Positions 17,489 to 26,082 of a stretch of 64,000 nt of DNA are shown here, one piece after another (position 1 is the first letter of the stretch; each line of letters opens with the position of its first letter). The position numbers and the translations under genes were made by a program. Location: positions 124,001 through 188,000 of the forward strand of contig JALEFZ010000096.1 of assembly GCA_022760475.1 (NCBI GenBank), written 5' to 3'. Origin of the DNA: Bacteroidia bacterium (GTDB lineage: Bacteria; Bacteroidota; Bacteroidia; J057). The notes under the pieces are model-generated. The model saw only the letters and a program-made list of their open reading frames with translations. It was not told the DNA's origin and did no database searches.

Positions 17489-18590
17489 TTGATTCTATTT
17501 CTAAGCTTACTGTATAGGTCTCAATTGTCTTGATAATCTCCAATTTGTGTTTCCTGGGATAAATCAATTCCAGTCTTTTCCTAAGATTGACCAGCCCGAT
17601 ACCACCAGATTTTTTCTCATCAGCCTCATAATTATTGGTCAGGTTAAATTTTATTCCCTTGGGGGTAGTAATGAGTTCCATTTTAATAAATGCCTGTTTT
17701 GCCAGGCTCTCGACTCCATGCTTGAAAGCATTTTCGAGGGGGATAATCAAAAGCAAGGGGGCGATTTTATGCTGGTGTTGGAGGTCTTTGTGAATGCTAA
17801 TGTCTACCTCCTTTTGATAGCGAATTTTATGCAACTCAATATAATCCTCCAGGTAATTTACCTCTTCCTTTAATGGTACATAATCAGCATTGCCATCATA
17901 AATGGTGTAACGCATGATATCTGATAATTTCAGGATCATTTCTGGAGCTAAATCAGATTTTTCTACTGCTAATCCATATAGGTTGTTGAGGGTATTAAAG
18001 AAAAAATGAGGATTGATCTGGTTCCGCAAGAGGGTCAACTCAGCCTTTGCTTTGCCTTCTTCCAGGTTTTTTAACCATCTCCATTGCTCATAAACCCACA
18101 AAATACCCAAAATGGGAATGGGAATGAGTAGCAAGGCCAAAAAACTTTTATGCTGCTCGATGCCATAATCTGGCATCATTCTGTAAATGAGGAAATAAGC
18201 CAGGACCGCTCCATAGACCGATAAGATTAAAAGCCTGTATTTATTGAAAAAATCATTCAATAGGAGATAGGCTACCCCTAACCAAAAAATGACCAACAAG
18301 GAATTTGTAACAGGATTGAATGGACGCTTTATCACGCTCTCCACAAATACAGTAAGGGCAAGCACCCCCAATACCATCAATAGCTTGTACAGAGGAAACT
18401 TATGAACACAAAACGAGATCATTCCCCAAGACAAAAGAAAGCTGAGGATATTTATCGTGATAAAAATCGTTTCAGAAACGTAATCGGGATTGATAACCAC
18501 CAAACCGGCAAGCTTAAGTAATATGACTAGTCCAAGGTTGATGATTCCCCCCAGTATCAATGCCCTGTAATTTATCTTAAACTTCCTCAT
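17469..18590 (-). CDS. LytS-type sensor histidine kinase
   Basis: The 373-residue membrane kinase has about six hydrophobic segments within residues 10-170. These are followed by the His_kinase domain with the phospho-acceptor region LRNQINPHFFFNTLNNLY (H195) and a C-terminal ATPase domain with LENAFKHG as N-box and GGIGLVNLRKRLELIYP as G-box. No periplasmic sensor domain is visible, so the signal may be sensed within the membrane. It is the first gene of a two-gene operon with the LytTR regulator, which overlaps its 3' end. Confidence 0.95.
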   Translation of the reverse strand: MRKFKINYRALILGGIINLGLVILLKLAGLVVINPDYVSETIFITINILSFLLSWGMISFCVHKFPLYKLLMVLGVLALTVFVESVIKRPFNPVTNSLLVIFWLGVAYLLLNDFFNKYRLLILSVYGAVLAYFLIYRMMPDYGIEQHKSFLALLLIPIPILGILWVYEQWRWLKNLEEGKAKAELTLLRNQINPHFFFNTLNNLYGLAVEKSDLAPEMILKLSDIMRYTIYDGNADYVPLKEEVNYLEDYIELHKIRYQKEVDISIHKDLQHQHKIAPLLLIIPLENAFKHGVESLAKQAFIKMELITTPKGIKFNLTNNYEADEKKSGGIGLVNLRKRLELIYPRKHKLEIIKTIETYTVSLEIESNEVPNH

Positions 18591-19049
18591 AATTTCGATT
18601 TGAAAAAAGGCACCTTCAGATGTCGTACTCCCCCTGCCTTAAAATCCAAATACCAGACATAGGTATTTAACTATCTACAAAAATAGGCTTTCCCGTAAAA
18701 GGAGATAATAATATTGACAAACAGAGGGATTTCCGTGTCCAATCCTGGCATTTTTAATCCCAATGGCATTAATCCCTATTTGTCATTGCCAAACTGTCCA
18801 CAGATGGAAAACAAATCCATATCAACGGAAACTGCTCGACCATCCTCACAAAAAAAGAAAATGCACACATCATTTGTTGGAAAATCCTGGAAGTCTGTAA
18901 GCATTTGAGCGGCGATTCAGTCATTCAGCAGAATAAAGCAGCGCAGATTTCGATTCGATAACAGAATTTCACAAATAGTAGTAGAATAATCCCTATAATC
19001 AGAATAGCTTCTTCCAGGGGCTGCTCTTTTTCTGTCTATTCCTATCCTT
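18591..19049. other. Intergenic region upstream of the divergent LytS and GNAT genes
   Basis: The 459 bases carry the promoters of two divergent genes. An open frame on the plus strand (about 18771-18961) lacks a start codon and reads protein-like (TDGKQIHINGNCSTIL..., HLSGDSVIQQNKAAQ), so it may be a decayed gene end, but I recognise no family. No repeats or hairpins of note. Confidence 0.45.
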
Positions 19050-19880
19050 ATGACTGTTAAAAATTTAGCTGATACCTCTTTTGACCAATTGATGGAATGC
19101 TTTTTAGCGGCATTTGAGAATTATTACTTAAAAATGCCCACCGATAGAGAATACTATTGGCAGCGCTGGAAAGCGGCTAAGGTAGATTATGGCCTTTCAT
19201 ATGGAATGTTTGACGGGCACAAACTGGTAGGTTTTATCATCCACGCAGTAGATACAAGAAGGGGATTGCGAACCGCTTTTAATACGGGTACTGGAGTCAT
19301 TCCGGACTACCGGAGAAGGGGCATACTAAAATCCATTTACCAACATGCCATCAGCGAGCTCCAGGATCTGGGGATTGAAAAAAGCTCTCTAGAGGTAATT
19401 ACAATCAATGAAAAGGCGGTTCGAGCTTATGTAGGGGTGGGATTTCGCATTTGCAAAAAGTACAAGTGTTTTGCGGGAAGGATTGGCATCCAGGCTGATT
19501 CTGATCCTGTGATCAAGGAGATTCCTATGGCTGAAGTAAAATGGCAAGAGCTTCCCAATCAGGAACTGTATTGCTGGGACCATCAAAAAGAAACCCTTCT
19601 TGGAGGTGCTTATTCATTTTATCAGCTTATCCATCAAGGCAGGGTGGAGTCATTTTTCACGATAAACCCTCAGACTGCTCGTTTGTCCCAATTTGATGTT
19701 TTGAATGGGGAAAAAGCCGCTTGGGCCAGGTTGTTCCATGCGATCGGGAAAGTTAAGCGAGAAGTCAAAATCCTCAATGTCGATAATAGCCTTGAAGGCA
19801 AACTGGCTGCCATCCAGGCATCAGGACTCAAGCCTACGGTTGATCAATATGAAATGGAGCTTGATTTAAAAGGGCTCTGA
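19050..19880 (+). CDS. GNAT-family N-acetyltransferase
   Basis: The 276-residue protein has a GNAT fold in its first 150 residues. The acetyl-CoA binding loop is in TGVIPDYRRRGILKSIYQHA (V-x-P-x-x-R-x-R-G form), followed by an EVITINEKAVRAYVGVGFR segment typical of the last strand and helix. The remaining 120 residues form a second domain of GNAT-like character, as in two-domain members. It is cytoplasmic with unknown acceptor. It is divergent from the LytS kinase and followed by a perfect palindrome. Confidence 0.88.
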   Translation: MTVKNLADTSFDQLMECFLAAFENYYLKMPTDREYYWQRWKAAKVDYGLSYGMFDGHKLVGFIIHAVDTRRGLRTAFNTGTGVIPDYRRRGILKSIYQHAISELQDLGIEKSSLEVITINEKAVRAYVGVGFRICKKYKCFAGRIGIQADSDPVIKEIPMAEVKWQELPNQELYCWDHQKETLLGGAYSFYQLIHQGRVESFFTINPQTARLSQFDVLNGEKAAWARLFHAIGKVKREVKILNVDNSLEGKLAAIQASGLKPTVDQYEMELDLKGL

Positions 19881-19919
19881 AGCCCCAAACCTTATGGGAC
19901 TTTGTCAAAGTCTACCACC

Positions 19920-19949
19920 ACCCTGACAGGGTTATAACCCTGTCAGGGT
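19920..19949. repeat. Perfect 30-bp nested palindrome
   Basis: ACCCTGACAGGGTT (19920-19933) and AACCCTGTCAGGGT (19936-19949), separated by AT, form a perfect 30-bp palindrome. Each arm contains its own 11-bp inverted repeat, CCCTG-A-CAGGG or its complement. It lies 39 bp after the GNAT stop codon. It could terminate that transcript or belong to a small dispersed repeat family. No second copy is in the window. Confidence 0.75.
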
Positions 19950-20086
19950 TCTATTGCAAATGTTAAAATTCCGCTTACAAAGACCCTTGGGCTGGAGTTG
20001 GAGAAAAAGCCAATGCAGCCAATAATTCATTGTCATTTGTTAAAAAGGATTAAATTGAATCAAACTCGCTTTTACAGATTTAGTCC

Positions 20087-20503
20087 ATGTACAATCCCAA
20101 TTTCAACGCAAAACACTTCAACGACATCAGCCAAGGATACTTTCCCGCCTTGTTGGGAATCGAAGTTACCCATGTAGAAGAAGGCAGAGTGATCGCAGAA
20201 ATGGAAGTCAGAAAAGAATTCTTTGCTCCAAATGGCTTCTTACATGCAGGCAGTATTGTAACTTTTGCCGACACCCTAGCAGGCCATTCCACCATTGCTC
20301 ACCTACCCGAGAACGGCAAATCCTTTACCACACTGGAACTCAAAAGTAACTTTATCAGAGCCATCCGAGAAGGGAAATTGAGAGGAGAAAGTACCGCAGA
20401 ACACATAGGCAGGACAACCCAGGTCTGGCGAGTTATGCTGAGCGATGCGGCAAGTGCGAAGACTGTAGCTGTATTCTCCTGTACCCAATTGATATTATAC
20501 TAA
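20087..20503 (+). CDS. PaaI-like hotdog-fold thioesterase
   Basis: The 138-residue single-domain hotdog protein resembles PaaI/YbgC-type acyl-CoA thioesterases. The conserved region FFAPNGFLHAGSIVTFADTLAGHS holds the central hotdog helix with the HAG motif, and SFTTLELKSNFIRA fits the following strand. The expected role is hydrolysis of small or aromatic acyl-CoA esters in the cytoplasm. The WYL regulator starts 18 nt downstream, so the two may be co-transcribed. The length is normal for the family. Confidence 0.88.
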   Translation: MYNPNFNAKHFNDISQGYFPALLGIEVTHVEEGRVIAEMEVRKEFFAPNGFLHAGSIVTFADTLAGHSTIAHLPENGKSFTTLELKSNFIRAIREGKLRGESTAEHIGRTTQVWRVMLSDAASAKTVAVFSCTQLILY

Positions 20504-20521
20504 TCCATATTCACATTAGCC

Positions 20522-21217
20522 ATGAACCATCTTTCTAGGTTACTATCCATCCTGACGACCCTAAAATCAAAAAGGATTATAACGGGAACCGAATTGGCGG
20601 AGAAGTACAATGTCAGCCTCAGGACCATCTACCGAGACATCAAAAAGCTAGAAGAATCAGGAGTACCTATCATTACCATCGAAGGAAGGGGATATTCCAT
20701 CATGGATGGCTATACCGTAGCCCCTATTATGTTTGACGAGATGGAAGTAAATGCCTTGATCACAGCCGAACAGCTAATCTCTCAAACCAATGATGACTCT
20801 CTCAAGAAACATTTCGATCAAACTCTCTGCAAAATAAAATCTGTCTTCGGCAGTTCCTTGCAAACGCAGGGAGAGATGCTTAACAGCAGAATGTTGGTCA
20901 TGAAACCCAAAACGGAAGAAGTAAAATCCAGTTCACTTTCTTTTATTCAAATGGCCATCGTAAACTTTAGGCTAACTGAAATCACCTACCAAGCCAAGGA
21001 CAAAGAGATAACCCAAAGAAAAATCGAGCCCCTGGCCCTCTATTGCCATGATGAAAAGTGGATCGTCATTGGCTGGTGCAGGTTAAGACAAGACTACAGG
21101 TCATTTCGTCTGGATAGAATTAGCCAGTTCCGAATACGGGAAGAGGTTTTTGCGGATAGAAACTTTGACTTGAGAAAGTTTTTCCAAGAATGTGAAAGCA
21201 TGAATTTCTACCCCTGA
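20522..21217 (+). CDS. YafY-type HTH/WYL-domain transcriptional regulator
   Basis: The 231-residue regulator has an N-terminal helix-turn-helix (GTELAEKYNVSLRTIYRDIKKLEESGVPI, residues 22-50) and a WYL domain (about 140-215) with KIEPLALYCHDEKWIVIGWC and YRSFRLDRISQFRI. WYL proteins of this type bind a ligand and regulate an adjacent gene. The SnoaL-type gene starts 61 nt downstream, and a perfect TGACAG-CTT-CTGTCA inverted repeat spans this gene's stop codon in front of a good -7 element, which makes that gene the likely target. Confidence 0.92.
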   Translation: MNHLSRLLSILTTLKSKRIITGTELAEKYNVSLRTIYRDIKKLEESGVPIITIEGRGYSIMDGYTVAPIMFDEMEVNALITAEQLISQTNDDSLKKHFDQTLCKIKSVFGSSLQTQGEMLNSRMLVMKPKTEEVKSSSLSFIQMAIVNFRLTEITYQAKDKEITQRKIEPLALYCHDEKWIVIGWCRLRQDYRSFRLDRISQFRIREEVFADRNFDLRKFFQECESMNFYP

Positions 21218-21248
21218 CAGCTTCTGTCATACACAGAACTTATGTTTG
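21215..21248 (+). promoter_or_regulatory. Promoter with inverted-repeat operator before the SnoaL-type gene
   Basis: TGACAG (21215-21220), CTT, CTGTCA (21224-21229) is a perfect hyphenated palindrome. Eleven bases further, TATGTTTG (21241-21248) matches the Bacteroidota -7 consensus TAnnTTTG. The palindrome sits where the -33 region would be, so a bound regulator would act directly on polymerase. A start site near 21255 supports the ATG at 21279 as initiator. Confidence 0.5.
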
Positions 21249-21278
21249 TATCATCATATGAAAACAAATTTAATTCTT

Positions 21279-21647
21279 ATGTCTACACTTGAAGTTGCAA
21301 ACAAATGGGCAGCCTACTGCCGTACCGGAAATTTTAACCAAGCCCAGGACGAACTGTATGACAGCAATTGCGTCAGCATCGAAATGGAAGGAGCAGAGGG
21401 ATTTCCTACCAAAGTTAGTGGGATGGAAGCCATCAAAATGAAAGGGAAACATTGGGAAGAAAGCATGGAGCAGTTTCATGGCATGGAAATCGAAGGTCCC
21501 TTGGTAGCAGGTGATCACTTTACCGCCACCATGAAAATGGACATCACCATGAAGGATCAAGCAAGGAGGGTAGACGAGGAAGTCGGGATCTTCCGTGTAT
21601 CCAACGGAAAGATTGTCTCCGAACAATTCTTCTATCAGCTTGGATAA
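21279..21647 (+). CDS. SnoaL/NTF2-like protein
   Basis: The 122-residue protein has the NTF2/SnoaL-like cone fold: an N-terminal helix (LEVANKWAAYCRTGNFNQAQDELY), then CVSIEMEGAEG and a sheet-rich second half ending in GKIVSEQFFYQLG. Such proteins include small isomerases, cyclases and binding proteins. The start at 21279 is preferred over an ATG at 21258 because the latter lies too close to the TATGTTTG promoter element. It is probably regulated by the WYL protein encoded upstream and ends at a strong terminator. Confidence 0.78.
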   Translation: MSTLEVANKWAAYCRTGNFNQAQDELYDSNCVSIEMEGAEGFPTKVSGMEAIKMKGKHWEESMEQFHGMEIEGPLVAGDHFTATMKMDITMKDQARRVDEEVGIFRVSNGKIVSEQFFYQLG

Positions 21648-21712
21648 GCAAGCTGCTCAAATCGGTTTAGACAGCAAGAACATTTCGTAGGAAAACCGAC
21701 CTGCAAAACTAT

Positions 21713-21752
21713 ACCTGCCGCTTTCCTTCCCGGGAATTTCGGCAGGTTTTTA
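21713..21752 (+). terminator. Hairpin terminator between convergent genes
   Basis: ACCTGCCG (21713-21720) pairs with CGGCAGGT (21740-21747), followed by a T-run (21747-21751). It separates the SnoaL-type gene from the convergent DsbA-family gene that ends at 21757. Confidence 0.75.
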
Positions 21753-21756
21753 ATTA

Positions 21757-22770
21757 TTAGTCTTCAATAGGAATGATTCTCCAAAAATCACCATACTTCT
21801 GTTTTTCCTTGGCAAGTTTTCCTTCCTTCAACAGTTTTTCTAGCCTGGAATGGGTTGCTTCATCACTTTGGGACAAAACAACTGCGATCTCACGCGTAGA
21901 GAGAAAATGATACTTCTCAAGCAAATCCAGCTCTTCATACTTTAATTCGCCAGGACTCGCCTCATTACCCATTGTTCTTTCCAACATTCTTATGTAATTC
22001 TCATAGCTCGTCATTCCCGAAATCTTAAAGCCTTTCCCATTCTCACCTATAAAGATGAAGGTAGGAAAGCCTCTGACACCAAAATCTCGTCCTTGTTTGA
22101 CTTCTTCAAGGAAGCTCTGACGCATTGAAGGATCATGATAATCCTTGAGAAAACGAACTGTATCACCTCCACAAGCAGACATAGCTTCGACCAGGAATTC
22201 CTCCTTGGTAATATTCTTCTTTTCAAGAAAAACCTGCTCCCTTATTTTTCTCAGGAAATCAAGTGCCAATTGCTCACCTTGCTTTTGGGCAGCCTTAAAG
22301 GCTATAGAGGGTGGATATGAGGAATCCAAAGGATCTTCCAGCCAGACATCTCCATCAATGCTCATCCCTGTGGCTTGCCCTACCTCATCCCAATGATGGG
22401 CAACATCACTGGGTTTGGAGATCCCATTGGCCCGATCAGCGAAGCCTTCCCAGCCAGGCAGTAAGCCCCCCATTTTATATTCAATATCGAAATAAGCCCC
22501 ATACTCAAGTTTGAACCTTCTAAGCTGAGGCTCAATCGCCCAACAAGCCGAACAGATGGGGTCGGTATAATAAATCAGTTTAACTTTGAATTTTTGTTCT
22601 AGGGTAATCTCCTCAACCTGCCCTTCCTCACCAGCTTTGCACTCACCGGTCTCTATGTCACAGGAAAAATTCTTATTTTTTGAATCAGTCATATCTGTAA
22701 TTTGGGCAGTTAAGTGGCCCATATGCGCATTCAAAAATGTCAGAAATAGCAAAGTCATAAACATCTTCAT
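21757..22770 (-). CDS. Exported DsbA-family protein with C-terminal winged-helix-like region
   Basis: The protein is 337 residues from the ATG at 22770, which places a signal peptide (MKMFMTLLFLTFLNAHMGHLTAQ) at the N-terminus; a longer frame adds 30 unlikely residues. The thioredoxin-fold DsbA domain (about 60-265) has the active site CSAC (C73, C76) in the YYTDPICSACWAIEPQ context of Bacteroidota DsbA/FrnE-like proteins, and a cis-proline loop in VRGFPTFIFIG. The last 65 residues (LSTREIAVVLSQSDEATHSRLEKLL) look like a small winged helix, odd for an exported protein. It is divergent from an HxlR regulator. Confidence 0.85.
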   Translation of the reverse strand: MKMFMTLLFLTFLNAHMGHLTAQITDMTDSKNKNFSCDIETGECKAGEEGQVEEITLEQKFKVKLIYYTDPICSACWAIEPQLRRFKLEYGAYFDIEYKMGGLLPGWEGFADRANGISKPSDVAHHWDEVGQATGMSIDGDVWLEDPLDSSYPPSIAFKAAQKQGEQLALDFLRKIREQVFLEKKNITKEEFLVEAMSACGGDTVRFLKDYHDPSMRQSFLEEVKQGRDFGVRGFPTFIFIGENGKGFKISGMTSYENYIRMLERTMGNEASPGELKYEELDLLEKYHFLSTREIAVVLSQSDEATHSRLEKLLKEGKLAKEKQKYGDFWRIIPIED

Positions 22771-22803
22771 GGGACAAATTTTATACTTTGACCTAATTAA
22801 TGC

Positions 22804-22817
22804 AAGTAGTAATACTT
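22804..22817. promoter_or_regulatory. Candidate HxlR operator between divergent dsbA-like and HxlR genes
   Basis: AAGTA-GTAA-TACTT is an inverted repeat of 5 bp with a 4-bp spacer in the 96-bp divergent intergenic region. HxlR-family proteins (YodB, HypR) bind TACT/AGTA-type palindromes, so the site fits both in position and sequence. Confidence 0.45.
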
Positions 22818-22866
22818 TTGATAACTTTGTAAGGATATTTAGACCATTGCAGATAATCAAGGACTT

Positions 22867-23202
22867 ATGAGTGAAACAAACAATGAAATTAAATGCCCCA
22901 TGCGCTTTCTCCTCAAAATGATTGGTGGAAAGTGGAAGCCCTTAATCCTGCAACAACTCATAAGTGAAACCAGGCGCTTCGGGGAATTACAAAGACTGAT
23001 TCCAGAAATTAACAAGCAAATGTTGACAAAAAACCTAAGGGAACTTGAGAGTGACGGGATACTCAAAAGGAAGGTGTATGCCGAGGTTCCTCCCAAAGTA
23101 GAGTACTCCCTTACAGCGGTGGGACAGTCTTTGGTTCCTGTGCTGAAAACAATGGAAAGCTGGGGCAAGGAACAATTAGAGAGTCTACTTAGGGAAAAAT
23201 AA
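22867..23202 (+). CDS. HxlR-family transcriptional regulator
   Basis: The 111-residue winged-helix protein has the typical HxlR opening (IKCPMRFLLKMIGGKWKPLILQQL) with the N-terminal cysteine used for thiol sensing in several members (C13). The HTH is RFGELQRLIPEINKQMLTKNLRELESDGILKR. It is divergent from the DsbA-family gene, and a palindromic candidate operator lies between them. The combination suggests a thiol- or electrophile-responsive switch for the DsbA-like protein; this is inference. Confidence 0.93.
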   Translation: MSETNNEIKCPMRFLLKMIGGKWKPLILQQLISETRRFGELQRLIPEINKQMLTKNLRELESDGILKRKVYAEVPPKVEYSLTAVGQSLVPVLKTMESWGKEQLESLLREK

Positions 23203-23379
23203 ACAGGTAGTTTAGAATAAGCGAACTCGAATCCATTTTCCAAGTTTTAAATCTTGACAGATTTTTTATCCGTATTCATAAAGGAAATTGCCTGGATTTA
23301 ATTTCTTACTTCAACTTGCTAAAAATTTAAGACCCATAAGACCTATTACTTTGATACACTGTATTAAGCCCAATACCAA

Positions 23380-24321
23380 ATGAAAACCCAACTACCCCTC
23401 TTCATCTCTCTCTTTATTTTTGTCATTAGCGGGTTCTCTCAAAGCTCCCCATATGTTGACTACATCCAAAAAGGGAAGAATTTTATCGACAACAAAAATG
23501 TCGATTCTGCCCTCTATTATTTTAACAAAGCCTACAGTTTAGACTCTAAGCGGGTAGAAGCCATTTATGAAATGGGATATTTACTGGGGGAAGTTTGCCT
23601 GTACACAGGCAACAAAGATACTTGCCTTCAGAGCGTTGAACTACTCGACAAATTGGATAAATTTCGTCTTGATGAGAGTTTTATGTACTCCCTTCGTGCA
23701 ACGGTAAAAATGGAAATTGAGGATATGGATGGGGCCATTAGGGATTACAAAACAGCCATTCGAATGGGCAGCAAAATCGCAGAAGACTATTCCCAAATAG
23801 CTAAAATTTATATGTTCGCGCTTGCCGATTTTGACTCTGCGCTGAATTACATCAATCAGGCAATCGCCCTCGAACCCAATGAACCGATTTATTATACCAA
23901 CAGGGCAATTATCTATCGGAATATTGTTAATTATCAGTCCGCCTTGGCAGAACATGATAAGGCCATTAGCTTAGCTCCTGAGTCTTCGGATTTTTTAGTG
24001 GAAAAGGCCATCACTTACTTTGAAGCCAGAAACTTTAAAGAGGCTAAAAATTATTTTGAGAAAGCCTTGGCCATAGAACCCAATTCGCCAGCTATCCTCC
24101 ATGACCTTGCATTCATGGAGTATGGGCAGGGACAACTTCAAAATGCCATGAGACACATCAACCAGTCCATCAAGCTGGATTCTCAGGATGCAGAAAGCTA
24201 CGTGCTCAGGGGCTTGATCAAGATCGAAATGGAGGAAAATGGATGCGAGGATTTCAAAAGGGCCATGGAAATGGGAAGTAAAAACGCCCAGGTAGAATAT
24301 GAGTTTAATTGTGATGATTAA
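23380..24321 (+). CDS. Secreted tetratricopeptide repeat protein
   Basis: The 313-residue protein has a signal peptide (MKTQLPLFISLFIFVISGFSQ) and about six to seven TPR units over residues 25-305. Good examples are AIRDYKTAIRMGSKIAEDYSQIAK and AKNYFEKALAIEPNSPAILHDLA. It is probably a periplasmic protein-interaction scaffold. There is no enzymatic domain. It stands alone; the following 240 bases hold no supported gene, although an open frame without a start precedes and runs into the next gene. Confidence 0.88.
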   Translation: MKTQLPLFISLFIFVISGFSQSSPYVDYIQKGKNFIDNKNVDSALYYFNKAYSLDSKRVEAIYEMGYLLGEVCLYTGNKDTCLQSVELLDKLDKFRLDESFMYSLRATVKMEIEDMDGAIRDYKTAIRMGSKIAEDYSQIAKIYMFALADFDSALNYINQAIALEPNEPIYYTNRAIIYRNIVNYQSALAEHDKAISLAPESSDFLVEKAITYFEARNFKEAKNYFEKALAIEPNSPAILHDLAFMEYGQGQLQNAMRHINQSIKLDSQDAESYVLRGLIKIEMEENGCEDFKRAMEMGSKNAQVEYEFNCDD

Positions 24322-24561
24322 GAGTTCTGAACCAACATTTTAAGTGCTGCCGAAGCCAAAGACAAGGGATTTTATGAAGACCAGAGACTTCAGCTTGAAA
24401 TCATAGACCTATCTGCAGATAACTGTCATAGTCCCCCAGCAAAAAAACATGAATCAGTCAAAGTTGCGATAAGTAGAAGGTTGGATGGATCATTCAATTT
24501 ATTATCTATCAAATTTAAACTGCTAAATTTTTATGGTATCCTTAAGGACAAAAGGAACCAT

Positions 24562-25941
24562 ATGAACCCAGCTAAAACATCCATCCTAATCCTATTCTCC
24601 CTCATCGGAATGCTTTCCATTCAGCTTGCCTTTGGTCAAAGTCTGGAGCAAGACCTTCCAAAGGAGGTTGTAGAAGCCATTGAAAAAAGAGTTGAAAAAG
24701 CCTATACACCCAGCGTAGCCATAGCTATCATTGATTCCTCGGGAGTCAGGTATTACAACTTTGGGAAAGCAGCTGTGGTAGGACCAAAAGTAAATGAAAA
24801 TACCATCTATGAAATCGGGTCTATTTCTAAAGTCTTTACGGCGATTTTGTTGGCTCAGCAAGTGTTGGATGGAGATCTAAAGTTGGACAACCCAATCAAT
24901 GATTACCTGCCCGAGAATGCTCAAGTCCCTGTGATGGGCAAGAAAGAAATCACTTTCGGCAACTTGACAGATCATACTTCAGGTCTCCCACGCATGCCAG
25001 GAAACTTTACTCCGGCCAATCCCTACAATCCCTTTGCAGACTACTCCATAGAGCAATTGTATGAGTTTATTTCCACTTACACTCCTACTCGCAAGGTAGG
25101 TGATGCTTACGAATACTCAAATCTCGCACAAGGGCTTTTGGGACATATCCTCGCCAAGAATAAGGAAATGAGTTATGAAGATTTGATGGTAAAAATAATC
25201 GCAGATCCACTTCAAATGGCCAATACCAGGATCACCTTTACCGAGGATATGAAAAAACACCTGGCTCTCGGACATAGTGCAGGAAGTGTGGTGGCCAATT
25301 GGGATATCCCTACCCTCGCAGGCGCCGGTGCGATTAGGAGTTCAACCTCGGACATGGCAAAATTTATTTCCGCCAACCTGGGATATGTCGAAAGCCCGCT
25401 TTATGAAGCCATGAAACTTTCTCATGAAAAGCGACACAATAAGGCCGGAAAAATGTCCGTAGCCATGGGCTGGCACATCAAAAAAGGGAAGGAAGGAAAT
25501 GTGATTTGGCACAATGGAGGTACAGGCGGATATAGAACTTTTACAGGATTTGTGAAGGAAACAGGTAAAGGAGTTGTCCTGCTTACGAACTCATCCCAAG
25601 GATCAGATGATCTTGGTTTCCGGATACTGGACTCTGAATCAGAGTTGGCAAAAATCAAATTTACAGATGACGCAGTCGATGTATCCGAATCTATACTGGA
25701 ATCCTATGTAGGAGACTATGAACTCATTCCACAATTTCATATCAGGGTCACCAGAGAAGGCAAGCGGCTTTTTGCCCAAGCTACGGGTCAGCAAAAATTC
25801 GAGATTTATCCCGAAAGCGAAACAGACTTTTTTTATACCGCCGTCAAAGCAAAGATCCGTTTCAAGGTCGAGGATGGAAAAGTTGAAAGTTTGACCCTTT
25901 TTCAAGGAGGTAGAGAAATGCCTGGCAAAAAAGTTGAATGA
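24562..25941 (+). CDS. Exported beta-lactamase-fold serine hydrolase
   Basis: The protein is 459 residues from the ATG at 24562, which gives a signal peptide (MNPAKTSILILFSLIGMLSI...AFGQ); an in-frame TTG at 24481 would add 27 residues. The catalytic motifs are SISK (S87, K90), YSN (185-187) and HNG in WHNGGTGGYRTF. A C-terminal extension of about 100 residues with beta character (SYVGDYELIPQFHIRVTREG) matches the lipocalin-like DUF3471-type tail often found in this family. It is probably periplasmic. It resembles class C enzymes most closely of the four members, but the tail points to an esterase or peptidase. Confidence 0.92.
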   Translation: MNPAKTSILILFSLIGMLSIQLAFGQSLEQDLPKEVVEAIEKRVEKAYTPSVAIAIIDSSGVRYYNFGKAAVVGPKVNENTIYEIGSISKVFTAILLAQQVLDGDLKLDNPINDYLPENAQVPVMGKKEITFGNLTDHTSGLPRMPGNFTPANPYNPFADYSIEQLYEFISTYTPTRKVGDAYEYSNLAQGLLGHILAKNKEMSYEDLMVKIIADPLQMANTRITFTEDMKKHLALGHSAGSVVANWDIPTLAGAGAIRSSTSDMAKFISANLGYVESPLYEAMKLSHEKRHNKAGKMSVAMGWHIKKGKEGNVIWHNGGTGGYRTFTGFVKETGKGVVLLTNSSQGSDDLGFRILDSESELAKIKFTDDAVDVSESILESYVGDYELIPQFHIRVTREGKRLFAQATGQQKFEIYPESETDFFYTAVKAKIRFKVEDGKVESLTLFQGGREMPGKKVE

Positions 25942-25985
25942 CCTATTTTTTATTAGAAAGAGATTGTTAAAATAAATGCATCAGT

Positions 25986-26034
25986 TTACAATAAGGATAA
26001 ATCACGTTTTGGGCTGGGTTTATCCTTATTGTAA
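25986..26034. terminator. 16-bp perfect inverted repeat, bidirectional-type terminator
   Basis: TTACAATAAGGATAAA (25986-26001) pairs perfectly with TTTATCCTTATTGTAA (26019-26034) around a 17-nt spacer, 45 bp after the hydrolase stop codon. It probably ends that transcript, but its size and position just before the next gene also allow an operator role. Confidence 0.6.
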
Positions 26035-26082
26035 TTATGGAAATCATGTAAGTTGGCTATCTTAAACGAACAGTTTGTCAAA

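Noticed and set aside
18714..18908. 64-codon frame upstream of the GNAT gene
   Set aside because: Non-ATG start and composition unlike a protein; another frame of the same DNA looks more protein-like but also lacks a start.
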